Translations under genes and position numbers: made by a program
In this document: piece by piece, positions 56,223 through 64,000 of the stretch
Layout of the letters: each line of letters begins with the position of its first letter
How positions within the stretch are numbered: the first letter of the stretch is position 1
DNA from: Dactylorhiza incarnata
Taxonomy: Eukaryota > Streptophyta > Magnoliopsida > Asparagales > Orchidaceae
Reading direction: 5' to 3'
Assembly: GCA_033032865.1 (NCBI GenBank)
Contig: JAWHQI010000004.1
Location: forward strand, 21,124,001 to 21,188,000
Length of the DNA: 64,000 bases
The notes under the pieces: model-generated
Told to the model about the DNA's origin: nothing
Seen by the model: the letters and a program-made list of their open reading frames with translations, nothing else
Databases searched by the model: none

Positions 56223-58411
56223 TCACGGCTGGCGGTGTTCTGGGGAGACATCCTCTCTATGCAGTCGCGCGGCCTGGTCGCTGGTGGTGTTCAGAAGGGA
56301 GTAAATCTGGCTGGTATGATAATGGATGTGGATGATTGTTCTATGAAGCCGCCCGACATCCCTTTCAATCCGCCTAGCGGCGATCATACAGGGGGTTGCG
56401 GTGGCTTCATCAATAATTGAATCAGCCGCCCGAACCGGGGGAGGATTTGAGCCCGCCCCAACAGTTGGGCGGATAGCAACCTGCATCCCATCATTCATAC
56501 TTCGCCGGCCCGAAGCGACTTCTCTAGTTAACCGCAGGAATTTATCCTGATAATAACTCGAGTCATCCTCGGACTTGGCAGACGCTCTCTTCTCCTTCTC
56601 GAGCTGGGCGGTCAGAGTAGCGACTTGCGCCACCTTAGCTTTCTTCTCGGCCTCCACTGCAGCTCGCGCGGCCTCCGCTGCAGATCGCGCGGCCTCAAGC
56701 TAAATCTCCAGGCTCTTCTCCCTCTCGGTCCTGGATCTCCTGTCGATCTCCATCTGCGCCTTCAGCGCCTCTTCAGCATTCTTCCTTGCCATTCGCTCGG
56801 CCTCCAGAGCGGTCCGAGTGGCGGCCTCCCGGTTTTCCACCTCCTTCAAACGAGCCCTCAGATTTGCTAGATCTTCCTCGAGATGCTCGAACAGTTGCGG
56901 CCCGTCTTGCGAAGTCGTCGCACAGGTCGATACCAGGGGAACCAATAGAGGCAGGCTGGACATAAGGTCACCCGGCTTCACAACTTGATCCTCGCTGTCT
57001 GCAAGATGCCGCGAGGTTATGAAAAGTAAAAGCATACAGCGCTATAATGTATAAAAGTGGGCATAAATATAAGATAAGTGCCTGGGCGCACAGGCCGCTT
57101 AGACCGTTCCTGGTCCATCCTCCGTTGTTGCTCACGCCAGAGTCTCTCCTTACTCTGCCTAGCGGAAGAGGACCAGGCCGCTAAGGGGAAAAATCTCGGC
57201 GGCGGGTTGAGTAATTGATTTCGACGAGGCCGTGGAATGAAGAAATGGACAGCTTTATAATCCGCAGGGCGCTTACCTGGCGCAAAAGGATCAGGCCGCA
57301 GCGGCTTGTTTAAAGCCCGTTTCGCCCCCTCCTTCTTCACCATCATTATCTCCTTCCCGGTCATCACCGGGGAAACCTCCTCCCGCGTCTTCAGCACTTC
57401 CTCGAGTTCGTCCGCCCTCTGCTCAACCTCCAAGGCGTCCCGGGTAGCATCCTCCCGCTCCTCGACCTCCAGGGCGGCCCGAGTAACAACTTCTCGATCT
57501 TCGGCCTCCTTCTGAGTGGTCCCCTCAGGCCGGGCTGTGGTATCTGAAGCAGGGGCAGTTCGCTTTGAAGCCAACGGGCTGTCAAGAAGCTTATCTCGCC
57601 TCACCAGCTCATCCATATCCTGAAAGATCCCATTAAATGATAAACTACTCGCCGAGTCCGGAATCAGGTCGCCCGTTTTCATATCAGGGGTAGCCGGCGA
57701 ATCATTTACCTCAGTAGGTGGGGGAGTCATTAAGCCGAGCTCCTCCTTTAGTCGCGGGTTGGTCTGGAGGCGAGACTCGGCCGGTTTCTTAAAAGCCGCC
57801 CTTTCCTTGGAGGCTAGCCTCTTAACCTTCTTGGTTATTCGCTCGGTCACTGACCCGGTCTTCTTTCTCTTCTTCTCTTTCTTATCCAAAGCTGGACTGA
57901 CTTCTTTGGAGGGGCTAGGATAATCGTCCACGGATAAAGGGATACTCAGGTCGCCCGGCCTCGGAGAGCTGACCGCCTCCTCCCCCAAATCCTTGACTAA
58001 CAAATGAGGATTCCCGGATGGGGTGATTTCCATGCCAAACGAGTCGGACCCACCGACTTTCTTTAAAGGGCTGCCAGAGCCAACTTTTTTAGAAGGGGCG
58101 GCCTCCCCTTTGTTCAGAGGGCTGACGGCCTGTTGGCCGAGATCTCTGAGAGGAATCAGCGAGTCGCTGGGAGAAGGCCCCGAACTCTCCGCTGCGGGCT
58201 CTGCAGGAGTCTTGGGGATTGCTGAGTCCGCATCGGCCTTGGAACTGTCCGCCGCGGTTTTCTCAGACCTCTCTCTCTTTTTTCGGTCTTTCCGGTTCTG
58301 CTTTTCCTTGTCCTTCCTCGACTTCTCCGTTGATTCGCGACTCTTGCCTTCCTCCTTCTTCTGATCACCGCCAGGGACCACGCGGTCTAACATGGTGTCT
58401 AGGAAGTCCAT
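56223..58411 (-). pseudogene. Antisense gene 1 of B: Lys-rich/coiled-coil protein of unknown function, two exons
   Basis: Exons 58411-57277 (1,135 nt) and 56998-56223 (776 nt), the same lengths as in A, 636 codons plus stop. Exon 1 is fully open here: MDFLDTMLDRVVPGG, basic region, Ser/Pro-rich middle (SPSDSLIPLRD), second basic patch (KKEKKRKKTGSV), acidic coiled coil (EVEEREDATRDALEVEQ), then RPDPFAPG at the splice. Exon 2 has one TAG at 56700-56702 where A has Gln, inside the coiled coil (TEREKSLEI-stop). The Lys-rich patches could act as nuclear signals, which is a guess. I do not recognise the family. Confidence 0.75.
56999..57276 (-). other. Putative intron of antisense gene 1 in B (278 bp)
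   Basis: Minus strand CCAG/GTAAGC to ATCTTGCAG, the same sites as in A. One base shorter than in A while the exons are equal in length, which supports real splicing. Confidence 0.74.
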
Positions 58412-58599
58412 CTTTGAAGATTTACCGGTCTTAAAAGCTCTAACCGCAAATGGCGAGTAATACCCCGTGATTTCAGAAAAAACTCTGCAGAATGAGTTCT
58501 CTGGCTCTCTTATAGAATTCAGGGCAAGTCGGAAGCGGTCTCCCGGTTAAAGCTAATATTTTCGAAATTCCCTTGGGATTTGAAAATATGCGGGGATTA
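58412..58599 (-). promoter_or_regulatory. Leader of antisense gene 1 and polypurine-tract region in B
   Basis: Contains CTCTTATA (58507-58514), a TATA box on the minus strand, about 95 bp before the start of antisense gene 1. On the plus strand GCGGGGATTA ends directly at the 3' LTR and is the likely, rather poor, polypurine tract. Confidence 0.5.
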
Positions 58600-59360
58600 T
58601 GTTTACCCAGAAAACCGCTTCTCGGATTGGATCATTGTCGGACCGGGCGATTTGCTAGGTCTGGCCGCTGGGTTCCAGGGTCAGTGGCTCTCAGTTCAGG
58701 GCAAACCAGGCCGGGCGATCTGATGACATTTCAGACCGCTCCCAAGATTGAAGATCGTCAAAAGACAAGACAAGAAGGCTATCCGCGATCTCAAGGAGGA
58801 GACCGACCGGGTTGCATCGAGAAGATCGGCCAAAGTCACGTCCAGAGGGCAGATCGCGGTCTTAAGCCGGAGGCCGCTCGTTCTACATCATTGACTTAGC
58901 CACGGAATCTTCAGCCTCATGTCAAACGGGTCGGAAGGGCAAGCCGCCAGGCCGCGCGGCTTCCTTCTTTTCTTTTTTATGCATCCCGTCACCGCCTTCC
59001 CGTTTCTCCTGTACCCGGGTAGGTGGTTATTCTATCCCTGCCCATTCGGGCAGGCCCCCAAGCCTATAAATAGGGGGCGGCACTGTTCACAAGATAGGCA
59101 CACTCGAATCCGAAAGCTCGCTTGCTGGAACTGCGGTCTCAAGTTTCCGGTCTTGCGACCAGTCTAGCCGGCCGGCTCACTTGTAACCTGCTGTAATCAC
59201 TTCTCTTCAATAAAAGGAAAGCCCATCGCAGGAGTGGCATTTTCCGCGACGGGCGAAGTCTGGCCTCGACCGCTACTAGCGGTCTGAATTCTCTAACCAA
59301 ATAGTAACCGATAATCCACAACCTACTATTTCCTTCGGAAGCGCACTTTTGAATCGAACA
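58600..59360 (+). repeat. B 3' LTR (761 bp)
   Basis: TGTTTACCC ... CGAACA. TATAAATA at 59065-59072 and AATAAA at 59209-59214. About 26 substitutions and two compensating 1-bp indels relative to the 5' LTR; the same single 70-bp unit. Confidence 0.96.
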
Positions 59361-60792
59361 GCAAGCCGCTGTATATTGACCATTAAAATGAGTTGTAATG
59401 GTTTAAAATTGTGCTCCATTGGATGTATGCCTCCGAGCATATTCCGAAAAGGTGTTGTGGGCAAAAATCAAACATACAAATCAAAAGTTATGGCTGTTAG
59501 AAGTTTAGGTGTAATTTGGAGCTAAATTTCGCATTACCGCTACAGCCAGCAATATATCTACAACTAAATGAACTGGAGTGGGTAAAACTTGTGCTCTAAT
59601 GAATGTAGTGCTCTGAGCTCATTACGAAAAGGTGTTGTGGGGGTAAAATAAGACAAATGCATTAAAATTTTTGCTGTTTTAAGTTTGAGTGTAATTTATC
59701 GCTAAATCTCTCATTTTCACTACAACCCGCATTAAAAATTCTGCCATTTTGAAGTGTATGTGTCATTTGGAGATAAATCTCGTATTACAACGATAACTCA
59801 CTGTATATCGACCTCTGAACTAGCTGGAATGGGTTTAAATTGTTCTCCACTGGATTTAGGGCTCCGATCTCATTCCGAAAAGGTATTTTGGGCGAAAATG
59901 AGACAACCGGAAAGGTGTTGCCTTATTCTCGAATAAATCTTATTCTCTATTGGATGGAGAATACGAGCTCTTTCCGAAAAAGTGTTGTTGGCAGAAATTG
60001 AACAATCAGATCTAAAGTTATGGCTGCTTGAAGTTTATGTGTTATTTGGAGTTAAATCCCGCATTACCACTGGAACCCATTGTATATCGAACAATAAACA
60101 AACTTGAATGGTTATATCCTACTCTCCATTGGATGTAGGGCTCTGAACTCATTCTAAAAAGGTATTGTGGGCAAAAATTGGGCAATTGGATCAAGAGTTG
60201 TCTGTTTGAAGTTTGTGTCATTTGGAGCTAAATCCCACATTAAAACTGCATCCCACTGTAGATCAACCACTAAACAAACTGGAAAGGGTAAAACTTGTTG
60301 TCCATTGTATGTAGGGCTCTGATCTCATTCCGAAAAGGTATTGTTTGCAAAAATCAGACAACCAGATCAAAGTTATGGATATTTGAAGTTTAGGTGTCAG
60401 TTGGAGGAAAATCCCTCATTTCCACTGCAATCCACTATCCGTCGACCACTAAATGAACTCGATCGAGTAAATCCTATTCTGCATAGGATGTGTGGCTCTG
60501 AGCTCATTCTGAAAAGGTGTTTTGGCCAAAATCCAGACAACGGGATCAAAAGTTATAGCGGTTTGAAGTTTAGGTGTCAGTAGGAGCTAAATCCCACATT
60601 ACCACTGCAACTCAATGTATATCGACCACTAAATGAACTAGATTAGGTAAAACTTGATGTCCATTGAATGTAGGGCTCAGATCTCATTTCGAAGAGGTTT
60701 TGTGTGCAAAAATCAGACAACCTAATAAAAAGTTATGGATGTTTCAAGTTTAGGTGTCATTTGAAGCAAAATTTTGCATTACCAGTGCAACC
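59361..60792. repeat. Satellite array segment III
   Basis: Begins with the right GCAAG duplication (59361-59365), continues block m9 where segment II stopped, and runs to element D, which interrupts block m6. The anchor is at 59871; across B the spacing is 2,011 bp, or 2,037 after allowing for the 26-bp deletion at 45519. CAACC at 60788-60792 is the left target duplication of D. Confidence 0.95.
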
Positions 60793-61495
60793 TGTTTACC
60801 CAAGAGACCGCTTCCGAATGGTACAACTCCCAGACTGGGCGGTCTAAAGCTCAAGATCGCCCGGACCAGTCTCATTAAAATTCATCCAGCACCAACCAAC
60901 GCAGACCGAGCGGTCTAAGCCCTCAAGTCGTCTCCAAAGAATGAAGATCAGCCAAGGACAAGTCCCAAAGGCAAATCGCGGCCTCTGGTATGAGACCGCC
61001 CGGGTTGGAATGTCTCCTTGGTCACTACACCTCCAGGCCAAGCCAAAGGAAGACCGGGAGCCCAAGCCGCTAAACCGAGCGGCTTCTCTTCTCTTTCCCT
61101 TCTGAATCCCGTCACCGCCTGCCCGTTTCTCCTGTATCCGGGCAGGCGATTATTTTATCCCTGCCCGTTCGGGCAGGCCCCCAAGCCTATAAATAGGGGG
61201 CGGCAACGTTCCCAAGGGACAGACACTCGAATCTAGGAGCTCGCTTGTTTGAGCTGCGGACTCGAGTTCCCTGTCTTGCGACCTGCTTGACCGGCCGGCT
61301 TGCACTTATAACCCGCTGTAACTCTCTTACTTTAATCAAAGGAAAGCCCGTCACAGGAGTGGCATTTGCCGTGACGGGCGAAGTCCAGCCTCGACCGCTG
61401 CAAGCGGTCTCATTCTCTTCTCTCTAAGTAACCAGCAATCCGCAACCTCCGTCTTTCTAGTCGCAAACTGCGGGGGTACATCTTTTGTTTCAACA
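60793..61495 (+). repeat. D 5' LTR (703 bp)
   Basis: Begins TGTTTACCC in satellite and ends TTTCAACA before the primer binding site. TATAAATA at 61188-61195 with the inverted repeats CCTGCCCG...CGGGCAGG and CTGCCCGTTCGGGCAG upstream. It has a perfect AGACCGAGCGGTCT palindrome at 60903-60916. Only one copy of the 70-bp unit, hence the shortest LTR. Confidence 0.93.
61188..61195 (+). promoter_or_regulatory. TATA box of D 5' LTR
   Basis: TATAAATA followed by GGGGG, downstream of the perfect inverted repeat CTGCCCGTTCGGGCAG. Confidence 0.75.
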
Positions 61496-61497
61496 GA

Positions 61498-61516
61498 AAC
61501 ACGCGACCTTCAGATC
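61498..61516 (+). other. D primer binding site, complementary to internal tRNA-Phe
   Basis: AACACGCGACCTTCAGATC, identical to B although the LTR sequence next to it has changed (TTTCAACA instead of ATCGAACA). Its conservation beside a diverged LTR end suggests selection. Confidence 0.68.
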
Positions 61517-61544
61517 GCAGATTGTTGGTGAAAACTTCGAAGAA

Positions 61545-63810
61545 ATGTCAGACCGCCATTTCCCTCCTAGAGATCGCTCTGACCATAGTGAGGATTCACT
61601 ATGGGAGGCTCTGGAAGAAAGCAAGCGTGAGGCCGAGCGATCTCAAAAGGCGACTGACCAGCGCCTGGAGGCGATCAGCCAAGCCTTGGCCGTGTTAACC
61701 GAGCGACTAGTTCCCCAGGTCGCGGTTAACCAAGCTGTCACTCCAGTCCTTCCTCCTCCCCCTCTATACCCACTTCCACAAGCCGCAGCTTGCCAGTCGG
61801 CTCAGGGAGACTTTGCCGCACGATAGAGTTATTACCAGGAAGCCGCCCTGAACACGCCGGCCCGGATTCTGGATTTCCAGGAGGCGACTTTTCAGGCAGC
61901 CCGCCTGTCGAATCTGGCGGCCTGTCCGCCAGAAGCCGCTGCCAGATCTTATCAGGCGGCTTATCCACAAACCGCCGCAGGTCGGGCGGCTTATCCCCAG
62001 GCCACCATGAGTCAGATGGCTTATTACAATGTTCCTCCTCTGTACGAGATATGGAAGAAGCTTCCCCATTCGTGGATTATATCCGGAGCGAGGCAGCTCC
62101 AAATGGTTTTAGAGAGCCACGTCTGGCAGCCTATAACGGAGAAGCTGATCCAGCCCTCCATCTTCAAGCTTTTGAGTCAGCCATAACACTAAGAACCCTG
62201 ACCGATGCTATCAAATGCAAACTTCTTGTGATGTCCTTTGAGGGGCAAGCAAGAGAATGGTTTTATGGGTTGAATCTAAGGTCAATCAGTTGCTTTACTG
62301 AGCTGCGTAGAGAATTTTTGCTTAGATTCTCTACCTCGAAAAAGAGAAAGAGTGGTCCGGCGGCCCTCTTTGATATAAAGCAGCGGGAGGACGAGACCTG
62401 GGCCAGGTTCGTCGCCGTTTCCAAAAAGAGATAATGGAGATCCAAAATGTGGATCCAGAGCTATACAGGGTAGCTCTGATGAATGGGCTGAGGGAAGGCC
62501 CCCTAAAATTTGAAGCCAGCATAAGAGAACCTCGAACTTATCAGAAATTGATAAGTATGGCCAATATGTTTATCAGGGGTGAAAAGACTAACCCTGGGTA
62601 TGTGGCTAGGCTTCTAAATGCTCAAGGTCAACCTTACTCACTCCCTAATAATCAATCATCCGCTCCATCTTATTTTGAACCCCGACCTCAAAGGGGGAGG
62701 AACTACAAGCACAAGCAACCATTCCTTGGCCTCCAGCGGTTTCAAGATCAGAAACCACCGTTGGCCATCACACCCGCTCCATCCATGGCCATTTCGCAAG
62801 CCATGCCGATATATCTGCAACAATATACCACGCAGCCATCCTCGACTGCCCCATCCATCCAATATGATGATTCGCAAGAATCATTCACTTCTCTGAATAT
62901 ATCCAGGGACGAGGTAGTCCAAATTTTACAAAAGAAACCTGACATTAAGAAACGTGCCCCTATGAGATCGGATGTTCACAGCCAAAATCCAAATCTTTAT
63001 TGTGAATATCACAAAGAAGCAGGTCATCTGACGGAAGATTGCCGAGCCCTCCGCTTCCTGGTCGAAAAGCTTCTAAGGGAAGGGAAGCTCCGGGGACTAG
63101 TCCACAAAGACACACCTGCTGAACCCCAAACCGAAAAGAAGAAGGAAGCGGTCGAAGTGACCTGGGAATGTGCTGACGTGGAAGAGGCAGGTTGTTATGG
63201 GGATATACATCCTGTCACTGAATGCGTAGAAGTAAATGACGTTGGTCCCCTCGGCAATGTCTACTGTATCCATGGTGGAGCAGGGGCAGAATCCTCTCGA
63301 AAATCCAGCATTAGAAGAATCTCCAAGCAAGAGGTGGCGGCCGCCTGCACTTCCGCCCCAGAAAGGTCGATCGTTACTTTCGGCCAAGAAGACCTTCCCC
63401 CAAATGCAAACCCTTTCGATGATGCTGTAGTTATAAAGGCAGTTATCGAGAACTACACTGTGCACAAAATTCTGATCGACACCGGTAGTTCAGTTAACCT
63501 CATTTTCTGTCAAACATTCGAAGCCCTTAAGACTGGAAAGTCTCTTCTCTCCACGGAAGGGCCCCTCTACGGCTTCTCTAGAGAAAACAAGGAAGTAGAA
63601 GGGTGTGTAAAGCTTTTGGTGTCATTGGGAGGCATAATAAAGCTAATAAGCTTCGTAGTGGTGGAAGCCCCGAGCAGTTATTGTGCAATCCTTGGAAGAC
63701 CAATCCTGAACGCTTACAAGGCAATAGTATCCACTTTCCACTTGGCTTTAAAGTTCGCTGCCGAAGGACGTCAGTATCGGATCCAAAGTGATCCAAAAGT
63801 CGCTCGATAA
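61545..63810 (+). pseudogene. gag-pol: D gag and protease
   Basis: ATG at 61545 (MSDRHFPPRDRSDHSED). TAG at 61824-61826 ends the first segment. One-base losses near 62047 (in the TACGAG-GATA stretch) and near 62413 (GTCGACCG reduced to GTCGCCG) shift the frame twice; from 62434 it is open to TAA 63808-63810. Gag core (HLQAFESAITLRT, REWFYGLN), zinc knuckle (CEYHKEAGHLTEDC, C-X2-H-X4-H-X4-C) and protease with LIDTGSS and AILGRPILNAY are present. The last 190 bp of the window (63811-64000) continue the same frame toward RT, with another stop near 63920. Confidence 0.9.
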
Positions 63811-64000
63811 TGCTATGTAAAAATAGTCAATGTGATCACCGAGACGCCATTTCCCGAACTTCAGAATGACGTTCTCAAAGTATCCAGGCCCCTGAAAGAG
63901 GTAAAGGGAAACACAGAATGAGAAATGGCTGACCTGGAACCTGCCCAGGAGACCCAAGAGATCCCTATTGCTGAAGGGGAAGAAAAGAAACTAATCATCA

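Larger units (their letters stand above)
45619..59360 (+). mobile_element. Element B: complete Tat-type Ty3/gypsy retrotransposon (13,742 bp)
   Basis: Two 761-bp LTRs, perfect GCAAG duplication. Order: 5' LTR, primer binding site (46382-46400), gag-pol (46431-52063), hairpin array (52426-52815), minisatellite (52990-53520), antisense genes 2 (55852-53997) and 1 (58411-56223), 3' LTR. LTRs differ at about 26 positions plus two 1-bp indels by eye (about 3.4%). Gag-pol has a +1 in a C run near 46600, stops at 48301-48303 and 50455-50457, and a 22-bp tandem duplication at 50550-50593. Subtracting the two insertions leaves 5,610 nt, the same as A. It is the best preserved copy but still not autonomous. 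Confidence 0.97.
60793..64000 (+). mobile_element. Element D: 5' part of a Tat-type Ty3/gypsy retrotransposon
   Basis: Plus-strand element with a 703-bp 5' LTR, primer binding site, gag and protease, running off the right edge. LTR start and middle resemble L (both have TGTTTACCC followed by AGACCGCTTCCGAA) more than A/B. Gag-pol is broken by TAG 61824-61826, one-base losses near 62047 and 62413, TAA 63808-63810 and TGA near 63920. It is the mirror image of element L on the other side of the array. Confidence 0.93.

Noticed and set aside
5803..60792. CRISPR-like or rDNA-like array
   Set aside because: Units are 2 kb with diverged 180-bp blocks, no spacers, and no similarity to 5S, 18S or 26S RNA.
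60793..64000. Element D as the other half of element L (one element split by rearrangement)
   Set aside because: Both have a 5' LTR followed by primer site and gag, and their LTR lengths (703 and 847) and sequences differ.

Overview
The window is repetitive DNA from a plant nuclear genome, very probably an angiosperm. The evidence is Ty3/gypsy LTR retrotransposons of the Tat type (a second RNase H after the usual one, no chromodomain, extra antisense genes) and a satellite with a monomer of about 180 bp. I see no host gene, no bacterial or organellar sequence and no RNA gene. I cannot name the species. The setting looks pericentromeric or centromeric, but nothing in the sequence proves that.

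Layout: 1-5802 is the 5' half of a minus-strand retrotransposon (element L), cut by the window edge. 5803-13911 is satellite. 13912-27617 is a complete minus-strand element (A, 13,706 bp, target-site duplication TCTCT). 27618-45618 is satellite. 45619-59360 is a complete plus-strand element (B, 13,742 bp, target-site duplication GCAAG). 59361-60792 is satellite. 60793-64000 is the 5' end of a plus-strand element (D). All four elements belong to one family and all sit inside the same satellite. Removing A and B restores an unbroken array.

The satellite is a higher-order repeat of about 2,037 bp. Each unit holds eleven diverged blocks (eight of 175-180 bp, two of about 253 bp, one of 104 bp). 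About 13.5 units are present and neighbouring units are very similar. Short plus-strand reading frames recur in every unit, but they are a by-product of repetition.

Each complete element has the order LTR, primer binding site, gag-PR-RT-RNaseH-archaeal-type RNaseH-INT, a 3' untranslated stretch with structured repeats, two genes on the opposite strand, LTR. Undoing the visible indels gives the same 5,610-nt gag-pol frame (1,869 codons plus stop) in both A and B, yet every copy is broken by stops and frameshifts. The two antisense genes each have a TATA-like box and GT-AG introns, and their exon lengths match between A and B.

The points most worth following are: (1) a primer binding site complementary to the inside of tRNA-Phe rather than a tRNA 3' end, in all four copies; (2) a set of four hairpins with a conserved loop and covarying stems in the 3' region; (3) the spliced antisense gene pair; (4) the complex higher-order satellite; (5) a 14-bp AGACCG-NN-CGGTCT palindrome scattered through the elements. 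All were found by reading; none was confirmed by a search.
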